DNA of 64,000 nucleotides from contig NZ_NRGW01000001.1 in the NCBI RefSeq assembly GCF_002332255.1, positions 2,666,001-2,730,000 on the forward strand. The letters are read 5' to 3'. Position 1 is the stretch's first letter, and every line of letters starts with the position of its first letter. Below the pieces are notes generated by a model. The model made no database searches. It was given only the letters and a program-made list of their open reading frames with translations, and was not told the DNA's origin. The position numbers and the translations under genes were made by a program. Positions 18,492-29,177 of the stretch are shown here, piece after piece. Source of the DNA: Halomonas sp. JB37 (lineage in GTDB: Bacteria; Pseudomonadota; Gammaproteobacteria; Pseudomonadales; Halomonadaceae).

Positions 18492-18527
18492 TTAAAGTAC
18501 CTTGGTTTATTAAAGTACTTTGGCTTC
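18492..18527 (-). repeat. Two 18-base tandem units at the 3' end of etfB
   Basis: TTAAAGTACCTTGGTTTA and TTAAAGTACTTTGGCTTC lie head to tail. The right copy includes the last etfB codons and stop; the left copy repeats them in the etfB-etfA spacer. It looks like a duplication of the gene's own 3' end. Confidence 0.8.
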
Positions 18528-19259
18528 GTTTTTCAGTTTGTCGACCAGCTCGTCTACCGAGGCAACTTTGACGCCGCCTTTGCGCTCAGGCGGCGATTCC
18601 ACTTTGAGCAGGCTGACCTTGGAGGCCACCTCAATGCCGTAGTCGGCGGGGGTTTTAACATCCAGCGGCTTTTTCTTGGCCTTCATGATGTCGGGCAGCT
18701 TGGCGTAGCGTGGCTCGTTGAGCCGTAGGTCGGTGGTCACAATCGCAGGCAACGTCAGGGCGATGGTTTGCAGACCGCCGTCGATTTCGCGGGTGACGTT
18801 AACGCTGTCGCCGTCGACCGCCACTTCAGAGGCAAACGTGCCTTGGGGCAAGCCGGTCAGCGCGGCGAGCATTTGGCCGGTTTGGTTATTGTCGGTGTCA
18901 ATCGCCTGCTTGCCGAGAATCACCAGGCTGGGCTGCTCTTCGTCGACCACTTTGGCCAGCAGCTTGGCTACCGCCAGGGATTCCACGCGCTCGTTAGTTT
19001 CAATATGAATAGCGCGATCGGCGCCCAGCGCCAGCGCGGTACGCAGTTGCTCTTGCGCAGCTTTAGGGCCGACAGAAACGGCGATCACTTCCGTGGCCAC
19101 GCCCTTCTCTTTTAGACGCACTGCTTCTTCCACGGCAATTTCGCAGAAGGGGTTCATGGCCATTTTGACATTCGTCAGATCAACGTCTGAATGATCCGCT
19201 TTAACGCGAATTTTGACGTTGTAGTCGATGACGCGTTTAACCGCGACGAGTACTTTCAT
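18510..19259 (-). CDS. etfB: Electron transfer flavoprotein beta subunit
   Basis: This 249-residue AMP-binding beta subunit of ETF starts at the ATG at 19259 ([14 protein letters not shown]), preceded by GAGGAA; the longer frame to 19322 has no family match. Family features are [16 protein letters not shown] near residue 38, the [10 protein letters not shown] region, [16 protein letters not shown], and the C-terminal KKKPLD segment. It is transcribed ahead of etfA. Confidence 0.95.
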   Translation of the reverse strand: MKVLVAVKRVIDYNVKIRVKADHSDVDLTNVKMAMNPFCEIAVEEAVRLKEKGVATEVIAVSVGPKAAQEQLRTALALGADRAIHIETNERVESLAVAKLLAKVVDEEQPSLVILGKQAIDTDNNQTGQMLAALTGLPQGTFASEVAVDGDSVNVTREIDGGLQTIALTLPAIVTTDLRLNEPRYAKLPDIMKAKKKPLDVKTPADYGIEVASKVSLLKVESPPERKGGVKVASVDELVDKLKNEAKVL

Positions 19260-19735
19260 AGATTCCTCGCTTGTCTTGTAAGAAAAGCCGTTAACCGGAG
19301 ACGGCACCCGCCAAGCAGGCACCTCCTATCAAATACCAACGTGTTATCAAATACTAACGTGTTATCAAATATCGACTTGAAACACTTAACCTAGGCGCCG
19401 CTAGGCGCTAATAGCCGAGCCACGCCCTAAAATTCATGTGCGCGTTTGATTGCCACAGCGTTGAAAAACGCTACCAATTTGCCACAGCCTACCGGCTAGC
19501 AACAATAGCCACTGGTTCAAGCCTGGGCTATAAGGCTGAGAAACAACGCGGCACAGCGTTGAGAAATGCTGCTTTAGCCATCGTAGGCGTGACGTGACAC
19601 AGGTATTATGCCTATGATGAGCAACAACCAGAAGCAAACGACCGTTTTAAATTAAGGCCAGCCTTTTATGCACTAGCTCTCTTGTCAGCTAGTTTCAGTA
19701 ATCGGCGGCACTTAACGAGAATAAGGAGAAACCGG
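19260..19735. other. Divergent control region between etfB and ETF-QO gene
   Basis: These 476 bases separate divergent etfBA and the ETF-QO gene. They hold an 18-base tandem array (19327-19380), two close copies of CTAGGCGC near 19390, and a small GNRA-type hairpin (AGCGTT-GAAA-AACGCT, 19457-19472) with a degenerate second copy about 100 bases on. I could not assign confident -35/-10 pairs. No gene is supported here. Confidence 0.45.
19327..19380. repeat. Three 18-base tandem units upstream of etfB
   Basis: Units TATCAAATACCAACGTGT and TATCAAATACTAACGTGT differ at one position; a third (TATCAAATATCGACTTGA) is more diverged. They lie 70-120 bases upstream of the etfB start, in the likely promoter zone, and could be repeated regulator-binding sites or simply a local duplication. 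Confidence 0.78.
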
Positions 19736-21400
19736 GTGGAAACTGTTGAACGCGATGTAATGGACTTCGATGTCGTCATTGTCGGCGCCGGCCCGTCCGG
19801 GCTTGCCGCTGCTTGCCGCCTGATGCAACAGGCCAACGATGCAGAGCAAGAGTTCACGGTCTGCGTGGTAGAAAAGGGTTCCGAAGTTGGCGCGCATATT
19901 CTGTCAGGCGCGGTGTTTGAACCCCGCGCGCTAACAGAACTATTCCCGGACTGGAAAGAGCGCGGCGCACCGCTGACGACCCCGGCGATTCGCGACGATG
20001 TTTTCTTACTGAAAGACGCCGAAAAAGCGCAAAAAGTGCCTAATGCGCTCGTACCTAAGAGCATGCATAACACCGGCAGCAAGCAGCCACGCTACGTTAT
20101 TAGCGCGGGCAATCTATGCCGTTGGCTGGGCGAGCAGGCCGAATCGTTAGGCGTTGAAATATTCCCAGGCTTCGCTGCCCAAGAGGTCATTATTGAAGAT
20201 GGCGCCGTGCGCGGCATCCTCATTGGTGATATGGGTGTCAGCGTCGACGGCACGCCCAAAGATGGCCATATGCCCGGTATGGAACTGCGCGCCAAATACA
20301 CGCTGTTCGCAGAGGGCGCGCGCGGCCACCTAGGCAAACGTTTAATTAAAGACTTCTCATTAGATGCGGGGTGCGACCCTCAGCATTACGGCATCGGCTT
20401 AAAAGAGCTGTGGGACGTGCCTGCTGATAAGCATGAACCCGGGCTAGTAGTACACGGTTCAGGCTGGCCGCTAGATAAGAACACCCACGGCGGCTGGTTT
20501 CTCTATCACGCGGAAAATCAGCAGGTCGTGGTGGGTTTGATAATGGATTTAGGCTATCAGAATCCATGGCTGTCGCCGTTTGATGAGTTTCAGCGCATGA
20601 AACACCACCCAGTGCTTAGCCAGTATTTAGAAGGCGGCAAGCGGGTTGCTTACGGCGCCAGAGCCATCACTAAAGGGGGGTTAAATAGCCTGCCCAAAAT
20701 GACCTTTCCAGGCGGCCTACTTATAGGCTGTGATGCGGGCACCCTCAATTTTTCTAAAATTAAGGGTCTGCACACCGCCATGAAATCAGGCCTGGTGGCG
20801 GCAGAGAGTGTATTTGAAGCAATCAAGGTTGGCGACGAAGGCGCGCAGGAATTAACCAGCTTTACTCACAAATGGGAAGCTAGCTGGGCCTATCAAGAGC
20901 TGAAAGAAAGCGCCAGCTTCGGCCCTGCGATCCATAAATACGGCACCGTTGGCGGCGGCGCATATAATTTTGCGCACCAGCTGTTGGGCAACAAACTGCC
21001 CAGCGTGCACGACACCACCACTGACTATGGGGCTTTAAAACCTGCGGCTGAGTTTGAAAAGATCAACTATCCCAAGCCGGACGGTAAGCTTTCTTTTGAC
21101 AAGCCCACTTCAGTATTTCTGTCGAACACCAACCATGAAGAAGACCAGCCGTGTCATTTGCATCTGGATGACCCAGAGCTACCGATTCGCGATAACTTGC
21201 CCAAGTACGCCGAGCCGGCGCAGCGCTACTGCCCGGCCGGTGTTTATGAAGTGGTTGAGGATAGCGCCGGACAGCCACGCTTTCAGATTAACTTTCAAAA
21301 CTGCGTGCACTGCAAAACCTGCGATATTAAAGACCCGGCGCAAAATATCACCTGGGTAGCACCAGAAGGCGGCGGTGGGCCTAACTACCCCAATATGTAA
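19736..21400 (+). CDS. Electron transfer flavoprotein-ubiquinone oxidoreductase
   Basis: This 554-residue membrane-associated enzyme passes electrons from ETF to ubiquinone. I choose the GTG at 19736, with AAGGAG seven bases before it; the frame runs open to 19682, but that adds an unrelated basic stretch. The FAD-binding loop is DVVIVGAGPSGLAAA near residue 13; the quinone-binding middle domain follows. The C-terminus carries the 4Fe-4S cluster: RYCPAGVYE and NCVHCKTCDIKDP. It is divergent from etfBA and completes that pathway. Symbols used elsewhere vary (etfD, fixC-like), so I leave it blank. Confidence 0.95.
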   Translation: METVERDVMDFDVVIVGAGPSGLAAACRLMQQANDAEQEFTVCVVEKGSEVGAHILSGAVFEPRALTELFPDWKERGAPLTTPAIRDDVFLLKDAEKAQKVPNALVPKSMHNTGSKQPRYVISAGNLCRWLGEQAESLGVEIFPGFAAQEVIIEDGAVRGILIGDMGVSVDGTPKDGHMPGMELRAKYTLFAEGARGHLGKRLIKDFSLDAGCDPQHYGIGLKELWDVPADKHEPGLVVHGSGWPLDKNTHGGWFLYHAENQQVVVGLIMDLGYQNPWLSPFDEFQRMKHHPVLSQYLEGGKRVAYGARAITKGGLNSLPKMTFPGGLLIGCDAGTLNFSKIKGLHTAMKSGLVAAESVFEAIKVGDEGAQELTSFTHKWEASWAYQELKESASFGPAIHKYGTVGGGAYNFAHQLLGNKLPSVHDTTTDYGALKPAAEFEKINYPKPDGKLSFDKPTSVFLSNTNHEEDQPCHLHLDDPELPIRDNLPKYAEPAQRYCPAGVYEVVEDSAGQPRFQINFQNCVHCKTCDIKDPAQNITWVAPEGGGGPNYPNM

Positions 21401-21424
21401 TCCATACTCTGCGATGCCATCAGT

Positions 21425-21455
21425 CGCGTTATGGCTAGCGAATAGCCGTAACGCG
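21425..21455. terminator. Hairpin between convergent ETF-QO and helicase genes
   Basis: A stem CGCGTTA-T-GGCTA / TAGCC-G-TAACGCG has one T-G pair and a GCGAA loop. It lies between two convergent stop codons. No T-run follows on either strand, so it may be a U-less terminator or a 3'-end stabiliser. Confidence 0.5.
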
Positions 21456-21484
21456 CTGAGCACACGTGCTTTCCCGCCACGCTA

Positions 21485-23695
21485 TCAAAGCACGGCTTTT
21501 TGCGGCGTTTCCAGCAGTTCAATCGGTGCACGGCGGGCAATAAGCCGCCGCCGTCCAGCCTGATCAAAGCGCACATCAATGACCGGATCACTGGCATTTC
21601 CCTCTACTGCCGCGATTTCCCCCTCTCCAAACACCGCATGCAAAAGCCGCTGTCCGGGATAAAAATGCGTGCCTGCAGCATACGCTGCTTTAGCCTCTTC
21701 AACCTGCGCCGCGGCAAGCACAATATCGTCACGACCTAAGCGCATTAAATAGCGTTCAACTAATCCAACCGAAGTCACCTGCAACGAAGTCGCTGGCGCA
21801 CTGCTGCTCGCCAAGCAAGACGCCACGCGCATACTGTCCTGCCAAGCGCTTTCAGCAATAAAGCGACTAGGACGATGGGCACCACCATCATGAAGTACTA
21901 ACAATTGCTCTTGAGCTCGCGTAATCGCCACGTAGAAAAGCCGCCGCTCCTCCTCTAAGCGCTCGTCGCTGAGTGGATTATCGCGACTGTAGTGGGGAAA
22001 ATCTTCCTCATTGACACCGGCCACGGCAACCAGTGGCCATTCCAGCCCTTTGGCGCCATGTACGGTACTAATAAGCACGCCACCCGCCTGGTTCTCTACC
22101 GGGCGTTCTAGCAGCTCGATAAAGGCATCGGGATCTTGGACGCTCTGCGCCTGTTCGATTAGCACGTCAAGAAGCCGAACGTCCTCTTCGCCCTTGTCGC
22201 GACGCGCGGCGGCCCGCTTGAGCGTTTTTTCCGCGTCAATGCTGTCGACGACATGCCTTAACAGCTTTGCTGGCGGCCAAGCACCCAGTTGAGGCAACTC
22301 ACACAGCAACACCCAGCGCTTTTTTAACGTGCGGCGCTGGATTGGCTTTAACTCTGTCAGCATCGGATCATGCCGCTCTGGCCACTGCTGAGTAGCGGCC
22401 AGTTGCTGGGCTAGACGCTGCAGCCGCTCACGGGCAACAAACGGAGTCGGCTGGGAAAGTAGTAACAAGAGCTGCTGTGGGTCACGCAGAAGACCTGGAC
22501 GGCGTGATAGCTTTAAATAGCCCGCCAGCGCCTGCACCAGCGGCAGACGAAAGACAAATCGATCCTCTCGCTGAAGGCGAAACGGAATACCGGCCTGTAA
22601 CAACGCCAGTTGAAACGGCACCGACAGCGCCCAGCTGCGCACCAGCACACTGGTTTCATTAAGCGCCCGCCCCTGGGCCTGCCAGTCCATCAACGCATCA
22701 AGTAGCAAGCGGCTACCTTGTCCTACTAGCAGCCGGGTCTCTGGATTATTGGGTGCAGCGAGGCACAGCTGGTTAGGGCGACGCTGATTAGCGGCGATAG
22801 CATGATTAGCGGCCAGCGCCAGGGCATGGCCGTGGCGAAAGGTAGTCGAGAGCGGATAGTCGGTAGCATCGCCAAAAGTGGCGGTAAAATTCTCTAGCAT
22901 GGTATCGGGCTTCGCACCACGCCACTCATAAATACACTGATTAGCATCCCCGACGGCCATTACGCTGGCGTGAGTACCAACGAGCACGGATAAAAGACGC
23001 TGCTGCGCGGCGTTAATATCCTGATATTCATCAATAATAACGTGATCGAGAAATCCTTCAACACGATCCCGTAGCGCGCTATCCGCTTCTAAAGCCTGCA
23101 GCGGTCGATAAAGTAAGTCGGCATACGTCATTACACCTTCTGACGCTAATAGCCGCTCTGCTTCGACAAAAGCGGCCGGAAAATAGTCGGTATCGGCATC
23201 GAAATTAAGCCGCTCGTAAAGCGCCTCAGGCGTTATCATTTCCGCTTTCACTAAGCCACAAAAGTGCGCCAGGGTTTCAAGCCGGTCGCCTTCCAGGGCA
23301 GCATCACGGCGCTCGACGGCATCCTGCAGCACATTAAGGCTCGCTTGACGAAGTAGCCTTTCTAACTGCCAATCGGCGGATAACAGGTGACGTGAGGCAA
23401 GCGCGCCCCAGCGGCTTAGGCTTTGTGTTAAGCGGTGCCCCAGCGAATGAAAGGTCCGCACATCGGGCAGCACTTGCCCGGCAGGCGCCATCGACGCTAA
23501 GCGGCGCTGAAAATCATCCTTCGCAGAGCGGTTAAACATCAGTACCAAAATACGCTTGGACGGCACGCCGCTTGCCAATAAATACAGCACTCGGGCAGCC
23601 ATGGTCGTGGTCTTGCCTGCCCCCGCGACGGCCGCTACTCGCGCGTGCCCAGTACTATGATTAACAACGGCTTGCTGTTCAGCGGTTAACTTCAC
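21485..23695 (-). CDS. UvrD/Rep-family ATP-dependent DNA helicase
   Basis: This 736-residue superfamily 1A helicase starts at LTAEQQAVVNHSTG (Q motif). Walker A is AGAGKTTTMAARV near residue 27; then come DEYQDINAAQQRL (motif II), GDANQCIYEWRGAKP (motif III), TFRHGHALA (IV), LISTVHGAKGLEWPLV (V) and RRLFYVAITRAQEQL (VI). Length and spacing resemble Rep/UvrD, but the C-terminal tail (VRFDQAGRRRLIARRAP) and neighbourhood fit neither, so I leave out a symbol. Its start overlaps the stop of the DUF1285 gene by four bases. Confidence 0.88.
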   Translation of the reverse strand: MKLTAEQQAVVNHSTGHARVAAVAGAGKTTTMAARVLYLLASGVPSKRILVLMFNRSAKDDFQRRLASMAPAGQVLPDVRTFHSLGHRLTQSLSRWGALASRHLLSADWQLERLLRQASLNVLQDAVERRDAALEGDRLETLAHFCGLVKAEMITPEALYERLNFDADTDYFPAAFVEAERLLASEGVMTYADLLYRPLQALEADSALRDRVEGFLDHVIIDEYQDINAAQQRLLSVLVGTHASVMAVGDANQCIYEWRGAKPDTMLENFTATFGDATDYPLSTTFRHGHALALAANHAIAANQRRPNQLCLAAPNNPETRLLVGQGSRLLLDALMDWQAQGRALNETSVLVRSWALSVPFQLALLQAGIPFRLQREDRFVFRLPLVQALAGYLKLSRRPGLLRDPQQLLLLLSQPTPFVARERLQRLAQQLAATQQWPERHDPMLTELKPIQRRTLKKRWVLLCELPQLGAWPPAKLLRHVVDSIDAEKTLKRAAARRDKGEEDVRLLDVLIEQAQSVQDPDAFIELLERPVENQAGGVLISTVHGAKGLEWPLVAVAGVNEEDFPHYSRDNPLSDERLEEERRLFYVAITRAQEQLLVLHDGGAHRPSRFIAESAWQDSMRVASCLASSSAPATSLQVTSVGLVERYLMRLGRDDIVLAAAQVEEAKAAYAAGTHFYPGQRLLHAVFGEGEIAAVEGNASDPVIDVRFDQAGRRRLIARRAPIELLETPQKAVL

Positions 23696-24267
23696 GGCGC
23701 CTCGCCTGTTGTATCATCGTCCAGCTGGCCCAGCGCAAACCAGTCCCCGGCGCTGATTAAGCCAATCTCGGTCACGCCATTACCAACATCGCGGGCCTCT
23801 GCGGCCTCAACCAACTGATAGTAGACGTTGCGATGCAGCCGTGCGGCTAGCCCAAAACGTACCGGCAGCTGCGGCACTCGCTCACCCTGGGAGTTTAAAG
23901 TAACGCTAAGCGGATGGTCGGCATCTAAGCGAACGACGTCATCAAACTGGGTGGTGAACCACCAGGCATCGTCATGAAAGTCGGCTTCAACAGCGACCAG
24001 CGGAAGATCTTCAACCTGAACGCGCCAGCGCTCAACTGGCGTCACTAAGCAGTAGCCGTCGGCATCTTGGCGCAGCAGCGTTGCTAGCAAACGGGCCACC
24101 TTAGTGCGGGCAAACGGCCGCCCCTCGTGCCACCAGGTGCCATCAGCATGAATACTTAGATTCATGTCACCGCAAAGCGCTGGATGCCACTCGTCTAAAG
24201 GAGGGATAGCGCTGGCATTTTCTTCTGCTGAATCGCGCTGCTGTATCAGTCGATCAATATTCATCAC
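23692..24267 (-). CDS. DUF1285 family protein
   Basis: This 191-residue cytoplasmic protein has no signal peptide. Recognisable DUF1285 features are PPLDEWHPALCGDMNLSI near residue 22, DGTWWHEGRPFARTKVARL near 42, YCLVTPVERWRV and VEDLPLVAVEA. The family is found next to tatD, pilZ and holB in pseudomonads, as here, but its biochemical role is unknown. It is translationally coupled (ATGA) to the helicase gene downstream and lies 35 bases after tatD. Confidence 0.85.
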   Translation of the reverse strand: MMNIDRLIQQRDSAEENASAIPPLDEWHPALCGDMNLSIHADGTWWHEGRPFARTKVARLLATLLRQDADGYCLVTPVERWRVQVEDLPLVAVEADFHDDAWWFTTQFDDVVRLDADHPLSVTLNSQGERVPQLPVRFGLAARLHRNVYYQLVEAAEARDVGNGVTEIGLISAGDWFALGQLDDDTTGEAP

Positions 24268-24302
24268 CCACCTCGTTTAATCATGCCGATGACCCTACCA
24301 GG

Positions 24303-25133
24303 CTACACAAGCCCCGATTGCGCAAGCGCCTCTTTAACATGTGCGGGGGTATCAGGCGCGGCCGCACGAAACAGTTGATAAAAATTCGCGGTGGTTTGCA
24401 TCGCGACTTCATCAACGCTGATGCCCCGTTCTTGAGCAATACACTCGGCGACGGCCACTACCCAGGCAGGCTGGTTGGGCTTGCCACGATGAGGTACTGG
24501 CGCCAGATAAGGGCTATCGGTCTCAATAAGCAAGCGATCCAACGGCAGCTGGCGGGCCAGCTCTCGCAGCGCCGCTGCATTACCGAAAGTAATAATACCC
24601 GAGAGGGAAATATAAAAGCCTAGCCGCACCGCTTCACGCGCCATCGCTAAGTCCTCAGTGAAACAGTGTAATACACCGCCCACTTGAGGGTCGCTATGTT
24701 CGCGCAGCAGGGCCAGGGTTTCCTCTTTGGCTTCTCGTGTGTGAATAATCACCGGCAGGGCAAGCTCCCGCGCGGCAATCAAATGACGCTTGAAGCGCTC
24801 ATGCTGCACGTCAACGGGGACGCTATCGCGGTAGTGATAATCCAGGCCCGTTTCCCCGATGGCTACCGCGCCGTACCGCTCAGCAGCGTCTTTAATATCC
24901 TCAACGCTGGGCTCTCTTTCAGGCGTATGCAGCGGGTGCAGGCCTGCCGAAATCGCCACATCTTGATGATCACGCGCTATCGCCGCTAGCGCAGGCATAT
25001 CATCTAAGTTGACCGCAACGGCCAGAAATTGACTAACGTGGGCAGCGCGCGCAGCCGCCAAGGTGACGGCGAGATCGCCTCCATGGGTCTGGTCGGATAA
25101 ACGATCTAGATGACAGTGGGAATCGACAAACAT
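24303..25133 (-). CDS. tatD: TatD-family metal-dependent hydrolase (DNase)
   Basis: This 276-residue TIM-barrel hydrolase contains the metal-binding HxH in FVDSHCHLDRL and the conserved GETGLDYHYRD. PVIIHTREAKEETL, VLHCFTED, and the catalytic LLIETDSPYLAP with HRGKPNQP also appear. TatD/YcfH-type proteins act as 3'-5' exonucleases on DNA. It lies between pilZ and the DUF1285 gene. The pseudomonad synteny is intact. The exact paralogue (YcfH-like rather than E. coli TatD proper) is inferred from position. Confidence 0.88.
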   Translation of the reverse strand: MFVDSHCHLDRLSDQTHGGDLAVTLAAARAAHVSQFLAVAVNLDDMPALAAIARDHQDVAISAGLHPLHTPEREPSVEDIKDAAERYGAVAIGETGLDYHYRDSVPVDVQHERFKRHLIAARELALPVIIHTREAKEETLALLREHSDPQVGGVLHCFTEDLAMAREAVRLGFYISLSGIITFGNAAALRELARQLPLDRLLIETDSPYLAPVPHRGKPNQPAWVVAVAECIAQERGISVDEVAMQTTANFYQLFRAAAPDTPAHVKEALAQSGLV

Positions 25134-25166
25134 GCGGGTCTCGACAGCGAAGGAAAAGAAGCTAAA

Positions 25167-25226
25167 CAGTGTTATTCAGAGCAGTGTTATTCAGAGCAGT
25201 GTTATTCAGAGAAGTATTATTCAGAG
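25167..25226. repeat. Four 15-base tandem units at the 3' end of pilZ
   Basis: Three identical copies of CAGTGTTATTCAGAG are followed by AAGTATTATTCAGAG. The last unit overlaps the final pilZ codon and its TGA; the rest fills the pilZ-tatD spacer. The three perfect copies indicate a recent expansion. Confidence 0.92.
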
Positions 25227-25556
25227 CGTGAACGAGGGCGCGGCGCCATCTAACTGGCCGGCAAGCAGCGTTTCAATCCGTTCACGTACTGATGAATCTT
25301 GCGGGCTAAAGTGCATGCCAATACCAGCAATACGTTGACCGCTAACGCCTTCGGGCGACACCCATGCAACCTGCCCAGTCACTGAGCGACGCTGGCTTTC
25401 GCCCGGCAACGTGAGTAATAAAAAAACCTGCTGGCCCATCGCGTAAGGCGTTAGCGTGGGAATAAAGATGCCGCCGCGATTCAGAAAAGGCATGTATGCA
25501 GAGAGCAGCGTTGCTACATCGGGAACGTTGAGTGATAGCGCTTTCTGAGCTGTCAT
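25221..25556 (-). CDS. pilZ: PilZ, type IV pilus assembly protein
   Basis: This 111-residue PilZ-fold protein matches the founding P. aeruginosa PilZ closely: AYMPFLNRGGIFIPT near residue 19, VFLLLTLPGE, GQVAWVSPEG and GIGMHFSPQD. It has no RxxxR c-di-GMP-binding motif before the fold, like true PilZ proteins that act with PilB/FimX instead of binding the nucleotide. It lies between holB and tatD, as in pseudomonads. Its last codons run into the 15-base repeat. Confidence 0.9.
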   Translation of the reverse strand: MTAQKALSLNVPDVATLLSAYMPFLNRGGIFIPTLTPYAMGQQVFLLLTLPGESQRRSVTGQVAWVSPEGVSGQRIAGIGMHFSPQDSSVRERIETLLAGQLDGAAPSFTL

Positions 25557-25598
25557 AGCGACCTCGTTGCATGGCGAGCGATAAGAGCGTTAACGCGG

Positions 25599-27238
<1,640 letters not shown>

Positions 27239-27246
27239 TTACTGTG

Positions 27247-27274
27247 GTGATGAATCGTCAGTGATGAATCATTG
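27247..27274. repeat. Two 14-base tandem units between mltG and tmk
   Basis: GTGATGAATCGTCA and GTGATGAATCATTG lie head to tail in the short spacer between the mltG stop and tmk start. They match at 11 of 14 positions. Confidence 0.6.
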
Positions 27275-27291
27275 GCGAAAGATCTCGACGA

Positions 27292-28299
27292 TTATCGATT
27301 ACGAATATAGCGATTGACGGCATTATTATGCTCACGCAGCGTACGCGAGAACTGGTGAGTACCATCCCCACGGGAAACGAAGTAAAGCGTTTCACCCGGC
27401 AACGGATTCACCGCGGCCTCTAAAGACGCGCGCCCCGGCATGGCAATGGGCGTTGGCGGCATGCCGTCAATCACATAGGTATTGTAAGGCGTTGCCTCAC
27501 GCAGGTCAGCACGGGTAATCCGCCCGTCATAACGCTCACCCATACCGTAAATAACCGTTGGATCAGTTTGTAAGCGCATGCCTTGCTCCATGCGCCGTTT
27601 AAACACACCGGCAATCTCATTGCGCTCCTGCGGTGCACCGGTCTCACGCTCAATTAACGAGGCCATAATGAGCGCTTCGTAAGCAGACTCAATCGTTAAA
27701 TCATCGCCGCGCTCTTCCCAAACGTCGTCAAGAATACGCTCCATGCGCGCCAGGGATTGCCGCAAAACATCCACATCGCTCATACCTAGGTGATAGCGAT
27801 AGGTATCGGGAAAAAACCAGCCTTCCGGAAATACGTCTTCGCGGCCAAGCAGCGTCATGACCTCGGCATCGCTCATATCTGCTGTACGGTGTGCAAGCTT
27901 CGGTGCTGCATTCAGCAACTCGCGCATTTGCCGAAATGACCAGCCCTCAGGAATAGTCAGCGAGTAGGTCACGACCTTGTCACTGCCCAGAAGCGCCATC
28001 ATTTCCAGCCCACTCATTTCAGGCAATAGCTGGTACTCGCCAGTACGTAAACGCGGCATACGCTCTGGCTCGACCTTCGCCAACAGCTGGAATGCCCAGG
28101 CATCGTCTACCACGCCTTGCGCTTCTAGTTGCGCAACCACCTGATTGAATCCGGCACCAGAAGGAACCTGGTAAAGCATTGGCGCATCGAGGGCGAGCGG
28201 CGCATTTAACCGACTCTGCCAATAAAAATAGCCGCCCACTACGCTTGCAGCCCCAACGACCACTAGTACTAACAAAGCGGTAAATAACCGTTTCACCAT
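27292..28299 (-). CDS. mltG: Endolytic murein transglycosylase MltG
   Basis: This 335-residue inner-membrane enzyme cuts nascent peptidoglycan strands and sets their length. Residues 4-26 form the single N-terminal membrane helix (RLFTALLVLVVVGAASVVGGYFYW). A LysM-like segment follows (VPSGAGFNQVVAQLEAQGV). The YceG core holds the catalytic glutamate in MASLIERETG, then LQTDPTVIYGMG and YNTYVIDGMPPTPIAMPG. It lies between pabC and tmk. Confidence 0.95.
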   Translation of the reverse strand: MVKRLFTALLVLVVVGAASVVGGYFYWQSRLNAPLALDAPMLYQVPSGAGFNQVVAQLEAQGVVDDAWAFQLLAKVEPERMPRLRTGEYQLLPEMSGLEMMALLGSDKVVTYSLTIPEGWSFRQMRELLNAAPKLAHRTADMSDAEVMTLLGREDVFPEGWFFPDTYRYHLGMSDVDVLRQSLARMERILDDVWEERGDDLTIESAYEALIMASLIERETGAPQERNEIAGVFKRRMEQGMRLQTDPTVIYGMGERYDGRITRADLREATPYNTYVIDGMPPTPIAMPGRASLEAAVNPLPGETLYFVSRGDGTHQFSRTLREHNNAVNRYIRNR

Positions 28300-28331
28300 G
28301 ACACCTCGTTGAAAATTGCGGGGCGATATAC

Positions 28332-29171
28332 CTAATAGGATTCTGGCGCATAGCCTAATAACTGGTGCGCCAAACGCTGCAGAGAATCCCCTTCACATGC
28401 AGGCCAGCGCTTTAGCACTGAGCCGTCGGCTGCCAATAGCGTGTTAACGGGCCACATACCCTGGACAGAGTTCGCCACCCAGCATTGCTCTACCGCCGGC
28501 AATTGACTAAGCCGCAGCGTTGCTTGCTTTACAGCCCCCTGATCCACTAGTGCGGCACTCAGGGTGCCTGCAACACCGCACTGGTCAGTCAGCGGTGTAA
28601 ACACCTCCCCCGCCTGCTGCCAGAACACGTTCATGCTGGTAGCCTCCACGACAACATCGTCGCTATCGACGAGCAGGCCTTCAGCGATACCGGCATCGTT
28701 CCACTCTTGGCGAGCCAGTACGTTTTCCAAGCGGTTAAGGTGTTTTATACCCGCCAGTCGCGGCTGACGACTTAAGCGAAGGTCACAAAGCCGTACCGTG
28801 ACCCCCGAACGCCAGCGCTCAGCCGACGGCTGAAATGGCGTTCGTCGGCTGAGCAAGCGCGGCACTACTGTGTCCGGCTGAGCATAGCCGCGGCCACCGG
28901 TGCCCCGAGTCAGGATAATTTTCAGCACTTCCAGGGTGGCCGTAGGCGCGCCCTGCCAAGTCGCCTCAAGCGACGCTGGGCAAGGCACGTTGATACCCAG
29001 TCGTTGGCACCCTTGCCTCAGGCGCGCCATGTGGTAATCCCACAAGACGGGCTTGCCCGCGCGCAACAGCACGGTTTCAAACACGCCGTCACCGTACGCG
29101 AGCCCACGATCATCGAAGGGCACTTGACCCTCAAACGCAGGCTCATCAGCTGACAGCGGGGGCAGCATCAT
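28332..29171 (-). CDS. pabC: Aminodeoxychorismate lyase
   Basis: This 279-residue fold-type IV pyridoxal-phosphate enzyme releases p-aminobenzoate for folate synthesis. The N-terminus DRGLAYGDGVFETV is typical. The cofactor lysine is in IKHLNRLENVLARQEW, and later come DSDDVVVEATSMNVF and AGTLSAAL. It follows fabF by six bases; this fabF-pabC-mltG-tmk-holB order is conserved in E. coli and pseudomonads. Confidence 0.93.
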   Translation of the reverse strand: MMLPPLSADEPAFEGQVPFDDRGLAYGDGVFETVLLRAGKPVLWDYHMARLRQGCQRLGINVPCPASLEATWQGAPTATLEVLKIILTRGTGGRGYAQPDTVVPRLLSRRTPFQPSAERWRSGVTVRLCDLRLSRQPRLAGIKHLNRLENVLARQEWNDAGIAEGLLVDSDDVVVEATSMNVFWQQAGEVFTPLTDQCGVAGTLSAALVDQGAVKQATLRLSQLPAVEQCWVANSVQGMWPVNTLLAADGSVLKRWPACEGDSLQRLAHQLLGYAPESY

Positions 29172-29177
29172 CGCTGA

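Noticed and set aside
25167..25226. CRISPR-like array
   Set aside because: Units are directly adjacent with no spacers, so this is a simple tandem repeat.
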